Assembly: GCF_011300215.1 (NCBI RefSeq) | Contig: NZ_CP049866.1 | Location: forward strand, 2,480,001-2,544,000 | Source of the DNA: Nocardioides piscis | Lineage (GTDB): Bacteria > Actinomycetota > Actinomycetes > Propionibacteriales > Nocardioidaceae | DNA length: 64,000 bases | Direction of reading: 5' to 3' | Part shown: in pieces, positions 48,071 through 56,589 of the stretch | Layout: every line of letters starts with the position of its first letter | Position numbering within the stretch: the stretch's first letter is position 1 | The notes under the pieces: model-generated | Databases searched by the model: none | Told to the model about the DNA's origin: nothing | What the model saw: only the letters and a program-made list of their open reading frames with translations | Program-made: the position numbers and the translations under genes

Positions 48071-48616
48071 TCAGCCCCAGTGGTCGCCCCATCCCCACAG
48101 GGTCGGGGCGACCTCGGCGTGCAGCTCCTCCACACCGAAGCGGCCGCGGAAGAACAGCATCGGTCGGTCGTCTCCCTCAGCGGTCTCCAGCTCGAGCACG
48201 CGCCCGACGACCACGTCGTGGTCTCCCTCCACGTGGACGGTGTGGACCTCCGCGTGCACCCGCATCAGCACCCCGGGCAGTGACGGGGTGCCCCACGCGG
48301 ACATGGTCCAGTCGAGGCCGTCGTACTTCTCCCCGCGGCTGGAGCCGAAGCGGTCGCAGAGGTCGCGCTGGTCCTCGCCGAGCACGTTGACGGTGAACCG
48401 ACCGGCTTCGCGGATGCGAGGCCAGGCACGCCCGCGGTGGTCGGCGCAGAAGAGGACCAGGGGCGGTTCGAGCGACACCGACGCGAACGACTGGCAGGCG
48501 AAGCCCACCGGCTCGTCGGCATACCCCGTCACGACGGTCACGCCCGAGGCGAAGGACCCCATCGCGGCGCGCATCTCGCCTGGCGTCGGGGGTGTCAGCT
48601 GCATGGTGTCTTCCAT
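48071..48616 (-). CDS. hsaB: flavin reductase component of 3-HSA monooxygenase (HsaB-like)
   Basis: A 181-residue flavin-reductase-domain protein. MRAAMGSFASGVTVVTG, GFACQSFASVSLEPPLVLFCADH and FTVNVLGEDQRDLCDRF are typical of HpaC/HsaB proteins, which reduce FMN or FAD with NADH and hand it to an oxygenase. The likely partner is the HsaA-like oxygenase at 52395, which is on the other strand and in another transcription unit. It starts at ATG 48616, with a second ATG four codons on. It is divergent from hsaD across a promoter region holding palindrome 2. Confidence 0.85.
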   Translation of the reverse strand: MEDTMQLTPPTPGEMRAAMGSFASGVTVVTGYADEPVGFACQSFASVSLEPPLVLFCADHRGRAWPRIREAGRFTVNVLGEDQRDLCDRFGSSRGEKYDGLDWTMSAWGTPSLPGVLMRVHAEVHTVHVEGDHDVVVGRVLELETAEGDDRPMLFFRGRFGVEELHAEVAPTLWGWGDHWG

Positions 48617-48681
48617 GCCGGGACCGTACGGCGACCCGCGCCGGCCGCTGCTCGAGCGGTCCCGGTCAGCGGTCGCACGGC

Positions 48682-48696
48682 TCCCGGTGATCGGGA
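48682..48696. promoter_or_regulatory. IclR-regulon palindrome 2, TCCCGGTGATCGGGA
   Basis: Second copy of the 15-bp palindrome, one mismatch from perfect symmetry, in the 123-base region between divergent hsaB-like (66 bp from its start) and hsaD-like (44 bp from its start) genes. A central site could control both at once. Confidence 0.65.
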
Positions 48697-48739
48697 CGTG
48701 CGGGGGGTGTGGGCGGGGCCCGGTTCCTACGGTGAGCCC

Positions 48740-49603
48740 GTGACTGTGACCCATGAGGAGAGCCTGCGCGAGCTGGCGACCGACGACGGAGTGCTGCGCT
48801 ACCACGAGGCAGGGCCGGCGAACGGTCGACCACTCGTCCTGCTGCACGGCTCTGGCCCGGGCGTGACGGGCTGGCGCAACTTCCGCGGCAACCTGGACCT
48901 GTTCGCCCAGCACTTCCGCTGCCTGGTGCTCGAGCTGCCGGGCTTCGGCGTGAGCGACCCGACCGAGCAGCACCCGATGGCTGCGGCCCTCCCGGCCGTG
49001 GAGCGGTTCCTCGACGGCCTCGGTCTCGACCAGGTCGACGTGGTCGGCAACTCGATGGGCGGTGTGGTCGCCACGCGCCTCGCACTCGCGCAGCCCGACC
49101 GCATCCGTCGCCTGGTCACGATCGGCGGGATGGGGCGCAACATCTTCAGTCCGGGGCCGGGCGAGGGGATCAACCTCCTCGTCGAGTTCACCGAGGACCC
49201 GACCCGTGAGCGGCTCGTGACGTGGTTGCGCTCCATGGTCTTCGACCAGTCCCTGGTCACCGACGAGCTGGTCGAGGAACGCTGGCAGCAGGCGACCGAG
49301 CCCGACACCCTGGCGAGCGCGCGGCGGATGTATGGCCGCGGCGTGCTGCAGGCCATGGCGGCCGCCGCCGAGCGCTCGGCGGAGCCGCCCTACTGGGCGA
49401 TGCTGCACAAGATCAAGGCCCGCACCCTCATCACCTGGGGGCGGGACGACCGCGTCAGCCCGCTGGACATGGCGTTGGTGCCGATGCGGACCATCCCCGA
49501 CGCCGAGCTGCACGTGCTGCCCAGCTGCGGGCACTGGGCGATGATCGAGCAGAAGGCGGCCTGGGAGTCGGTCGTCCTGTCCTTCCTGACGAGGGTCGAC
49601 TGA
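48740..49603 (+). CDS. hsaD: meta-cleavage product hydrolase (HsaD-like)
   Basis: A 287-residue alpha/beta hydrolase of the C-C bond hydrolase group. HGSGPGVTGWRNFRGNLD near residue 35 is the hallmark of BphD/HsaD enzymes, followed by the nucleophile elbow VGNSMGGVVA with Ser at about 107, Asp in WGRDDRVSPLD (about 240) and His in CGHWAMIE (about 265). It would hydrolyse 4,9-DSHA, the ring-cleavage product of HsaC, to DOHNAA and HHD. GTG 48740 is chosen; a GTG two codons later is also possible. The stop overlaps the start of kstD (TGATG). Confidence 0.88.
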   Translation: MTVTHEESLRELATDDGVLRYHEAGPANGRPLVLLHGSGPGVTGWRNFRGNLDLFAQHFRCLVLELPGFGVSDPTEQHPMAAALPAVERFLDGLGLDQVDVVGNSMGGVVATRLALAQPDRIRRLVTIGGMGRNIFSPGPGEGINLLVEFTEDPTRERLVTWLRSMVFDQSLVTDELVEERWQQATEPDTLASARRMYGRGVLQAMAAAAERSAEPPYWAMLHKIKARTLITWGRDDRVSPLDMALVPMRTIPDAELHVLPSCGHWAMIEQKAAWESVVLSFLTRVD

Positions 49604-51282
49604 TGGCCGGGTGGGACCACGAGGTCGACTTCCTCGTCGTCGGCTCCGGCGGCGGCGGCATGGCTGCCGCGCTCACGGCCCACGACGCGGGACTGACCAC
49701 GCTCGTGGTGGAGAAGGCCACGATGTATGGCGGCAGCACGGGCATCTCCGGTGGCGGGATCTGGATCCCCAACAACCCGACGCTGCGTGCGGCCGGGCAC
49801 GACGACAGCCGCGCGTCGATCCGGCGCTACCTCGACCTCCTCACCGACGGCCAGGTCTCGCCGGCCCGGCTCGACGCCTACGTCGACCAGGGCCCGGCGG
49901 CCATGGAGCTGCTCGGGAGGAGCCGCTGGTGGCGGCTCGCCTGGACCAAGGGATATGCCGACTACCACCCGGAGTGGGAGGGCGGGCGACCGCTCGGCCG
50001 CTCAGTGGAGCCGCTGCCGTTCGACACCCGCAGGCTGGGCGAGGACGAGGCCTTCCAGCGCCCCAACAGCCTGAAGGGCCCGCTGGGACTGTGGATCACC
50101 GCCGCGGACTATCGCGACCTGGCGATGGTCAAGCGGACCTGGCGCGGCCGGTGGAAGTCGGTCGTCGCCGCGTGGCGCGTGTCGTCCAACGCGGTCCGTC
50201 GTCGCCACATGGCCACCGGCGGCCGGGCCCTGGTGGCCCGGCTGCGGATGGCGCTCAAGGACGCCGACATCCCGCTGTGGCTGCGCACCCCGATGACCGC
50301 CCTCGTCGTGGAGGAGGGACGTGTCGTCGGCATCGAGGTCACGCGTGACGGCGCCTCGATGAGGATCCGTGGTCGCCACGGGGTCCTGCTCGCCTGCGGC
50401 GGCTTCGACCACGACCCGGACCTGCGTGAGGCCCACCTGCCCGAGGGCGCACGGCCGGACCGCAGCCTCGGTGCCCGGGAGAACACCGGTGACGGGATCG
50501 TGGCCGGTCTCGGGCTGGGCGCCGCCGTGCAGTTCATGGACGACGCCTGGTGGATACCGAGCGTTGCCCACCCCGCCGGGCCGATGATCCCCCTGGTCTC
50601 CGAGCGGGCGATCCCCGGCCAGGTGATCGTGTCGACCGACGGCAAGCGGTTCACCAACGAGGCCTCGCCCTACGTCAACTTCGTCCACGACCAGCTCGAG
50701 GGCAAGCACCTCGAGGCCTGGTGCGTGATGGACTCGCGGGCCCGGTCTCGCTACCCGTTCGCGCAGGTCCTGCCGGGGGCGGCGTTCCCCCGGGCGTTCT
50801 ATGACGCCGGCACGGTCCACCGGGCCGAGAGCCTGCGCGAGCTCGCCCGCTCGACCGGCGTGCACGAGGACAACCTCGTGGCCACGGTCGAGCGATTCAA
50901 CGGGTTCGCCCGGACCGGTGTGGACGCCGACTTCGGTCGCGGGGCGTCGGCATACGACCGCTACTACGGTGACCCCAACCTGCCGAACCCCAACCTGGAC
51001 GTCATCGACAAGGCGCCCTTCTATGCGTTCCGCATCGAGATCGGTGACCTGGGGACCAAGGGTGGCCTGGTCTGCGACGAGCACAGCCGGGTGCTGCGCG
51101 ACGACGGGTCGGTCATCGACGGCCTCTATGCCACGGGCAACGCGAGCGCCTCGGTCATGGCCAACGAATACGCCGGGCCCGGCGCCACCATCGGACCCTC
51201 CATCGTCTTCGGCTACGTCGCCGCGCGCGACGCCGGCCGTCGGGCAGGGGTCACCACGGGCGTTGCCGGGCGGGTCGGCTGA
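49603..51282 (+). CDS. kstD: 3-ketosteroid Delta1-dehydrogenase
   Basis: A 559-residue FAD enzyme. The FAD motif VVGSGGGGMAAAL is at residues 12-24, and YGGSTGISGGGIWIPNN near 40 is the KstD-type sequence after it. The C-terminal NASASVMANEYAGPGATIGPS holds the Tyr and Gly of the active site that correspond to Tyr487 and Gly491 of the Rhodococcus enzyme. It adds the 1,2 double bond to 3-keto-4-ene steroids. Its length is within the 510-570 range of the family. It lies between hsaD and kshB in one operon; with 9alpha-hydroxylation this opens ring B. Confidence 0.88.
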   Translation: MAGWDHEVDFLVVGSGGGGMAAALTAHDAGLTTLVVEKATMYGGSTGISGGGIWIPNNPTLRAAGHDDSRASIRRYLDLLTDGQVSPARLDAYVDQGPAAMELLGRSRWWRLAWTKGYADYHPEWEGGRPLGRSVEPLPFDTRRLGEDEAFQRPNSLKGPLGLWITAADYRDLAMVKRTWRGRWKSVVAAWRVSSNAVRRRHMATGGRALVARLRMALKDADIPLWLRTPMTALVVEEGRVVGIEVTRDGASMRIRGRHGVLLACGGFDHDPDLREAHLPEGARPDRSLGARENTGDGIVAGLGLGAAVQFMDDAWWIPSVAHPAGPMIPLVSERAIPGQVIVSTDGKRFTNEASPYVNFVHDQLEGKHLEAWCVMDSRARSRYPFAQVLPGAAFPRAFYDAGTVHRAESLRELARSTGVHEDNLVATVERFNGFARTGVDADFGRGASAYDRYYGDPNLPNPNLDVIDKAPFYAFRIEIGDLGTKGGLVCDEHSRVLRDDGSVIDGLYATGNASASVMANEYAGPGATIGPSIVFGYVAARDAGRRAGVTTGVAGRVG

Positions 51283-51285
51283 GCC

Positions 51286-52311
51286 ATGGCCACCGTCCGC
51301 GTCGTCGAGGTCATCCGCGAGACCGCGGACGCCCACTCGCTCGTGCTCGAGCACCTCGGCGGCGAGCGGTTCGACTACCGACCCGGACAGTTCCTCACCG
51401 TCCGGGTGCCCTCGGAGCGGCCCGGGGGAGCGGCGCGGTGCTATTCGCTGTGCTCCTCGCCGGTGCGTGACGACGCGCTCAAGGTGACCGTCAAGCGCAC
51501 CCGCGACGGCTTTGCCTCCAACTGGTTGTGCGACAACGTCGTCGTCGGCTGCGAGCTCGAGGTGCTGCCCCCTGCGGGCACCTTCGTGCCCCGCGACCTC
51601 GACGGCGACTTCCTGCTCCTCGCCGGCGGCAGCGGGATCACCCCGGTCCTGTCCATCCTCAAGTCGGCGCTGCACGCCGGCCACGGCCGGGTCGCGCTGG
51701 TCTATGCCAACCGCGACGAGGCATCGGTCATCTTCCGCGACGAGCTGGTCGCGCTTGCCGCGGAGTTCGGTGGCCGACTCGTCGTGGTGCACTGGCTCGA
51801 GTCGGTGCAGGGACGACCGACCGAGGCCTCGTTGCGGGGGCTGCTGGCGCCGTACGACGACCGCGAGGCCTTCGTCTGCGGTCCCGGACCCTTCATGGAC
51901 CTCGCCACCGAGACCCTGGCCGGGCTGGGGGTGCCGCGCGAGCGGGTGCACCAGGAGGTGTTCACCTCGCTTGCGGGCGACCCCTTCGCCACGGTCGAGC
52001 TGCCGACGGACGCCGCGGGCGGGTCCGGTGGGGAGGTCGCCGAGGTCGTGGTCGAGCTCGACGGGGACGTCACGTCCCACGCCTGGCCCGCAGGCGCCAA
52101 GCTGCTCGACGTCCTGCTCGCAGCGGGCCGCCCGGCACCCTTCTCCTGCAGGGAGGGCGCCTGCAGCGCCTGCGCGTGCGTGCTGCAGGAGGGGACCGTC
52201 GAGCTCGAGCGCAACGAGGTCCTCGACGCCGCCGACCTGGCCGAGGGGCTCATCCTGTCCTGCCAGGCGCGGCCCACCTCGGCTGTGGTCAAGGTGTCCT
52301 ACGACGTCTGA
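51286..52311 (+). CDS. kshB: 3-ketosteroid-9alpha-hydroxylase reductase component
   Basis: A 341-residue ferredoxin-NADH reductase with three parts. The FAD part has RCYSLCSSP (about residue 47-55), the NAD part has LLAGGSGITPVLS (about 108) and VCGPGPFM, and the C-terminal plant-type 2Fe-2S domain has CREGACSACAC with three Cys ligands and the fourth in LSCQA. The order and length match KshB. It delivers electrons to the Rieske oxygenase KshA, whose gene is not in the window. ATG 51286 follows the kstD stop by one base. Confidence 0.9.
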   Translation: MATVRVVEVIRETADAHSLVLEHLGGERFDYRPGQFLTVRVPSERPGGAARCYSLCSSPVRDDALKVTVKRTRDGFASNWLCDNVVVGCELEVLPPAGTFVPRDLDGDFLLLAGGSGITPVLSILKSALHAGHGRVALVYANRDEASVIFRDELVALAAEFGGRLVVVHWLESVQGRPTEASLRGLLAPYDDREAFVCGPGPFMDLATETLAGLGVPRERVHQEVFTSLAGDPFATVELPTDAAGGSGGEVAEVVVELDGDVTSHAWPAGAKLLDVLLAAGRPAPFSCREGACSACACVLQEGTVELERNEVLDAADLAEGLILSCQARPTSAVVKVSYDV

Positions 52312-52317
52312 GGGGCC

Positions 52318-52332
52318 TCCCGGTGACCGGGA
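52318..52332. promoter_or_regulatory. IclR-regulon palindrome 3, perfect TCCCGGTGACCGGGA
   Basis: Third copy, perfectly symmetric around a central G, just after the kshB stop and 62 bp upstream of the hsaA-like start. It marks a separate promoter for the hsaA-hsaC-FAD-SDR unit. See 47126 and 48682 for the others. Confidence 0.7.
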
Positions 52333-52394
52333 ACGGGACAGCGCCGACCAGCGCAGCGGTGACAGCGTGGCGGTCGAGACTTCCAGGAGGCGTC

Positions 52395-53579
52395 ATGACC
52401 AATCCCGCACTCGCAGCCGTCGAAGAACGAGCCGAGGAGATCGCCGCGCTCGCCGAGTCGAACGAGCAGCTCGGCCGGCTCGACGACGCGGCCGCCAAGC
52501 TGCTCCGCGACACCGGTGTGATCCGGATGCTCCAGCCCAAGGCGTACGGCGGCGCTGAGGCCCACCCGCGCGACTTCGCCGAGACCGTCATGCGGATCGC
52601 CTCGATCGACGGCTCGACCGGCTGGGTGGCCGGCATCGTCGGCGTCCATCCGTGGGAGATGGCGATGTGCGACAAGGACGTGCAGGAGGAGATTTGGGGT
52701 CAGGACAACGACACCTGGATCGCGTCCCCCTATGCGCCGATGGGCATCCTCAAGCCCGTCGACGGGGGCTATGTCTTCAACGGCCGCTGGCAGTTCTCCT
52801 CGGGCACCGACCACTGCGACTGGATCTTCCTCGGGGCCTTCCTCGGTGACGCGGAGGGCGAGCGGGTCATGCCGCCGCAGAACTACCACGTGATCCTGCC
52901 GCGTGCGGACTACGAGATCGTCGAGGACTCGTGGGACGTCGTCGGGCTGCGCGGCACCGGCTCCAAGGACATCATCGTCAAGGACGCCTTCATCCCCGAG
53001 AACCGGGTTGTCGCGTTCTCGAAGTTCCTCGACGGCTCGCAGCCGCGCGAGGCCGGGCTGACCAGCCCGACCTACCACATCCCCTTCACCACGGCCTTCC
53101 CGTTGGGCATCACGAGCGCCGTGATCGGCATCGCGGAGGGCGCCCTCGCCGCGCACCTGGCCTACCAGCGGACGCGGGTCCAGATCACCGGCACCCGCGT
53201 CACCGACGACCCCTACGTGCTCTATGCGATCGGTGCCGCCGCTGAGGAGATCAAGGCCTCGCGCACGGCCATGCTCGACAACGTCTGCCGGTTCTACGAC
53301 GCCGCGGAGGCGGGGCGCGAGATCACCTTCGCCGAGCGGGCGGCGTCGCGCCGTACGCAGGTGGCAGCGGCCTGGCGGTCCGTGCGCGCCATGGACGAGG
53401 TGGTCGCCCGCTCGGGTGGCAACGGCCTGCGGATGGACAACCCGATCCAGCGGTTCTGGCGCGACGGCCACATGGGCCTGGCGCATGCGATCCACGTCCC
53501 GGGCTCGGTCTTCCACGCGTCGGCGCTGACCGACATCGGGGTCACCCCGCCGCCCGGCCCCATGCTCTCGATGATCTGA
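52395..53579 (+). CDS. hsaA: 3-HSA flavin-dependent monooxygenase, oxygenase component
   Basis: A 394-residue protein of the acyl-CoA-dehydrogenase-like group D monooxygenases. It opens VEERAEEIAALAESNEQLGRLDDAAAKLLRDTGV in short family blocks, then PKAYGGAEAHPRDFAETVMRIA, GRWQFSSGTDHCDWIFLG and DSWDVVGLRGTGSKDIIV, as in HsaA and related hydroxylases. It hydroxylates 3-HSA to the catechol 3,4-DHSA with reduced flavin from HsaB. CCAGGAGGCGTC precedes ATG 52395. It is 13 bases upstream of the hsaC-like gene. Confidence 0.88.
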   Translation: MTNPALAAVEERAEEIAALAESNEQLGRLDDAAAKLLRDTGVIRMLQPKAYGGAEAHPRDFAETVMRIASIDGSTGWVAGIVGVHPWEMAMCDKDVQEEIWGQDNDTWIASPYAPMGILKPVDGGYVFNGRWQFSSGTDHCDWIFLGAFLGDAEGERVMPPQNYHVILPRADYEIVEDSWDVVGLRGTGSKDIIVKDAFIPENRVVAFSKFLDGSQPREAGLTSPTYHIPFTTAFPLGITSAVIGIAEGALAAHLAYQRTRVQITGTRVTDDPYVLYAIGAAAEEIKASRTAMLDNVCRFYDAAEAGREITFAERAASRRTQVAAAWRSVRAMDEVVARSGGNGLRMDNPIQRFWRDGHMGLAHAIHVPGSVFHASALTDIGVTPPPGPMLSMI

Positions 53580-53592
53580 AGGAGAACACTCA

Positions 53593-54510
53593 ATGACCGA
53601 CATCCGCGGGCTCGGCTACCTCCGGGTCCAGACCACCGACGTCCCCCGCTGGCGCGAGCTGACGGTCGAGGCGCTCGGGCTGGCCGAGACCACCGGCCCG
53701 GTCGAGGACGGCCTCTACCTGCGCATGGACGAGCGCGAGTCGCGACTCGCCGTCCTGCCCGGCGACACCGACCGCGTGCTCGCCGTCGGCTGGGAGGTCC
53801 GCGACCAGTTCGCCCTGTCCCGGGTCGGGCGTGACGTCGAGGCCGCCGGCTTCGGGGTCAAGCAGCTCAGCGCGAGCGAGTGCCACGAGCGCCGGGTGGA
53901 GGCCGCCATCTACTTCGACGACCCGGCCGGCACGCCGGTGGAGGTGTTCTTCGGCCCGGTCCTCGACCACGACCCGGTTCGCACGCGCTGGACCCAGCGG
54001 TTCGTCACCGGCGACCAGGGCCTGGGCCACGTCGTGCTGCCGACGACCGCCATGGACGAGACCGTGGCGTTCTACACCGAGGTGCTCGGCTTCCTGCCCC
54101 GCGGCGCGATCCGTCTCGGCGGTCCGGCCACGGACGGCCCCGTGCGACGGGTCCGGTTCATGGGGGTCAACCAGCGCCACCACAGCCTCGCCGTCTGCCC
54201 CGCCCCGCACGGCGAGGCGCCCGGTCTGGTGCACCTGATGATGGAGGTCGACTCGCTCGACGCCGTCGGTCGGGCGCTCGACGAGGTCAACCGTCGTGGG
54301 TTCTCGTTGTCGTCCACGCTGGGCCGTCACACCAACGACAAGATGGTGTCGTTCTACGTGCGGGCGCCCGGCGGCTGGGACCTCGAGCTCGGCACCGAGG
54401 GGATGCTCGTCGACGAGAGCTACTACACGGCCGAGGAGATCACTGCAGACTCCTACTGGGGTCACGACTGGTCAGGCTCGGAGCCCCTCGCGGCGTTCGC
54501 CACGCCATGA
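53593..54510 (+). CDS. hsaC: extradiol dioxygenase for steroid catechol (HsaC-like)
   Basis: A 305-residue two-domain extradiol dioxygenase (type I, BphC class). The Fe(II) ligands in the C-terminal domain are His in GLGHVVLP (about 146), His in LVHLMMEV (about 214) and Glu in WDLELGTEG (about 264). The His and Tyr used in catalysis fall in RHHSLAV and VSFYVRAPGGWD. It cleaves 3,4-DHSA at the meta position. AAGGAGAACACTCA precedes the ATG. It is in one unit with hsaA, and its stop overlaps the next gene. Confidence 0.9.
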   Translation: MTDIRGLGYLRVQTTDVPRWRELTVEALGLAETTGPVEDGLYLRMDERESRLAVLPGDTDRVLAVGWEVRDQFALSRVGRDVEAAGFGVKQLSASECHERRVEAAIYFDDPAGTPVEVFFGPVLDHDPVRTRWTQRFVTGDQGLGHVVLPTTAMDETVAFYTEVLGFLPRGAIRLGGPATDGPVRRVRFMGVNQRHHSLAVCPAPHGEAPGLVHLMMEVDSLDAVGRALDEVNRRGFSLSSTLGRHTNDKMVSFYVRAPGGWDLELGTEGMLVDESYYTAEEITADSYWGHDWSGSEPLAAFATP

Positions 54511-55973
54511 GCCCTGCGGCGTCGGGGGACCAGGTCCAGGACGCGCTGGTCGACGTCGACGTCGACGTCGTCGTCGTCGGTTTCGGCATCGCGGGTGCGT
54601 GTGCGGCGATCAGTGCCGCCGAGGCCGGGGCCTCCGTGCTCGTGGTGGAGCGCGCGGGGGCACCGGGCGGGTCGTCGGCCCTGTCCGGGGGCGAGATCTA
54701 TCTGGGTGGTGGCACGCCTGTGCAGCAGGCCTGCGGGTTCGACGACACCGCCGACGACATGTTCGCGTTCCTCAACGCGGCCCTCGGTCCGCACGCCGAC
54801 GAGGAGAAGCTGCGCGTCTATTGCAACGACAGCGCGGAGCACTTCCGCTGGCTGGTCGACCACGGGGTGGAGTTCCGGCCGAGCCTCTATGACGCGCCTA
54901 CCTGGATGCCCCCGACCACCGACGGCCTGATGTGGCTGGGTGAGAACAGCTGGCCCTTCGACACCGTGGCGCGACCTGCTCCTCGTGGCCACCGTCCGCC
55001 GGCGCCCCACTTCGCCGGCAAGCTGCTGATGGATGCGCTGGTCGCTGCGGCGGAGGACGTCGGCATACGCACGATCGTGGACACCCGGGTGAGCTCGCTC
55101 CTGGTCGAGTCGGGTCGGGTGGTCGGTGTCCGGGTCCGGCACTACGGCGAGGAGCGCGAACTGCGGGCCCGCAAGGGCGTCGTGCTCGCGACCGGAGGCT
55201 TCGTCGACAACGAGGAGATGCTGGCCGCCCATGCACCGGCACTGCTCGGGCACGGCAAGGTCAGCGACGGTCTCGACGACGGCTCCGGGATCCGGATGGC
55301 CCAGGTGGTCGGGGCCGCGACCCGGCGGATGCATGCGCACGAGGTCGCGCTCACCGTGCTGCCGGCCCTCGCGGCCCGCGGCATCCTGGTGAACGCGCAC
55401 GGCCAGCGCTTCATCAACGAGGACACCTATCCCGGCACGATCAGCCACGCGGCCGTCGTGCACCAGCCCGGCCCCTGGTGGGTGGTGGTCGACGAGGCCG
55501 GCTTCGACGACGTCCCGGCCGCGGACCTGTGGGGCGTCCGACCCACCCACGCCGCCGAGACCCTGGCTGAGCTCGAGGCTGACCTGGGCATGCCGCCGGG
55601 GTCGCTGGAGGCGACGGTGTCGGCCTACAACCGCTGTGCCGAACAGGGGGAGGACCCGCTGTTCCACAAGGCCGCGCGCTGGCTCCGGCCGCTGCGCCCG
55701 CCCTATGCCGCCGTCGACGTGGCGGCCGGCTTCCACCCCGGGGACCGGGACAGTGCGGCTCCCGCGACCGGGGTCGCCGGCTTCACGCTCGGCGGGCTCC
55801 ACACCAGCGTCGACGGGGAGGTGCTGTCCCTGACCGGGGCGCCGGTGCCGGGCCTGTTCGCCGCCGGGCGGGCCACCGCCGGAATGCACGGTGACGGCTA
55901 CATCAGCGGTACGTCGCTGGGCGACGGCTCCTACTTCGGGCGCCGCGCGGGGCGTGCATTGGCGGACTCGTGA
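54507..55973 (+). CDS. FAD-dependent steroid dehydrogenase-like protein (KstD/Delta4-dehydrogenase group)
   Basis: A 488-residue flavoprotein of the fumarate reductase/KstD superfamily. FAD motif VVVGFGIAGACAA at residues 22-34, GGSSALSGGEIYLGGG near 50, and the C-terminal LFAAGRATAGMHGDGYISGTSLGDGSYFG. The last part differs from the KstD at 49603 and resembles Delta4-(5alpha)-dehydrogenase-like members, so it may add the 4,5 double bond to 5alpha- or 5beta-steroids. That would fit the nearby 3alpha-hydroxysteroid dehydrogenase. This assignment is inference; it could be another Delta1-dehydrogenase. Its start overlaps hsaC (ATGA), and the next gene overlaps its stop. Confidence 0.72.
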   Translation: MSPAASGDQVQDALVDVDVDVVVVGFGIAGACAAISAAEAGASVLVVERAGAPGGSSALSGGEIYLGGGTPVQQACGFDDTADDMFAFLNAALGPHADEEKLRVYCNDSAEHFRWLVDHGVEFRPSLYDAPTWMPPTTDGLMWLGENSWPFDTVARPAPRGHRPPAPHFAGKLLMDALVAAAEDVGIRTIVDTRVSSLLVESGRVVGVRVRHYGEERELRARKGVVLATGGFVDNEEMLAAHAPALLGHGKVSDGLDDGSGIRMAQVVGAATRRMHAHEVALTVLPALAARGILVNAHGQRFINEDTYPGTISHAAVVHQPGPWWVVVDEAGFDDVPAADLWGVRPTHAAETLAELEADLGMPPGSLEATVSAYNRCAEQGEDPLFHKAARWLRPLRPPYAAVDVAAGFHPGDRDSAAPATGVAGFTLGGLHTSVDGEVLSLTGAPVPGLFAAGRATAGMHGDGYISGTSLGDGSYFGRRAGRALADS

Positions 55974-56566
55974 TCGGGGTGCCGCGGCTCGAAGGTCGGC
56001 GGGTGCTGCTCACGGGGGCGGCTTCGGGGATCGGGCGCACGATGACCCGCCGGCTCGTCGCCGAAGGCGCCTCGGTGTTCGCAGTCGATGTGGACGCCGA
56101 AGGGCTGGCGAGCACGACCCGGGCCTGCGAAGGGCCGGGCCGGGTCAGGGTGGGCGTGTGCGACGTGACGTCCGAGTCCGCCGTCGCGCGGACCGTGGGC
56201 GACGCGATCGCCGCGCTCGACGGGATCGACACCCTCGTCAACGCAGCCGTCATCCACCGCGCCACCTCGATCGAGAAGCTCACGGTCGACGACCTCCACC
56301 TGCTGCTCGAGGTCAACGTCGTCGCCTTGGCGATGCTCTGCCGCGAAGCAGTCGCGCACCTCTCACGCGGTGGGGTGATCGTGAATGTCGTGCCGAGACC
56401 CGCCGCCCCCCTCACTTCGGCGGACTCCGCCTCCCGGGGCGCGGTCCTGGGCTTCTCGGCCAGCCTGGCCGCCGAGCTGGACGACTGGGGCATCCGCGTC
56501 AGCTCCGTCCCACCCGAACCCGACCTGATCGCCGCCGCGCTGGTGCGCGACCCGTCGTCCGCCTGA
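55970..56566 (+). CDS. degenerate short-chain dehydrogenase-like protein
   Basis: A 198-residue SDR-like protein. The NAD(P) motif TGAASGIGRTM (residues 15-25) and the structural NAA (91-93) are intact, as is the Asn in LLEVNVVA. The catalytic positions are not: the Y-x-x-x-K is D152-S-A-S-R156, and the usual Ser region reads VNVVPRPAAP. The C-terminus is about 50 residues shorter than in normal SDRs. It therefore probably lacks oxidoreductase activity and may be a binding or structural partner. GTG 55970 overlaps the preceding stop (GTGA), so it is co-translated in the steroid unit. Confidence 0.75.
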   Translation: MIGVPRLEGRRVLLTGAASGIGRTMTRRLVAEGASVFAVDVDAEGLASTTRACEGPGRVRVGVCDVTSESAVARTVGDAIAALDGIDTLVNAAVIHRATSIEKLTVDDLHLLLEVNVVALAMLCREAVAHLSRGGVIVNVVPRPAAPLTSADSASRGAVLGFSASLAAELDDWGIRVSSVPPEPDLIAAALVRDPSSA

Positions 56567-56589
56567 TCGCAAATCACCCTGGAGGAACC

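Noticed and set aside
48660..48675. Possible extra half-site TCCCGGT near palindrome 2
   Set aside because: Only the left half matches; the right half (CAGCGGTC) does not, so it was not counted as a fourth operator.
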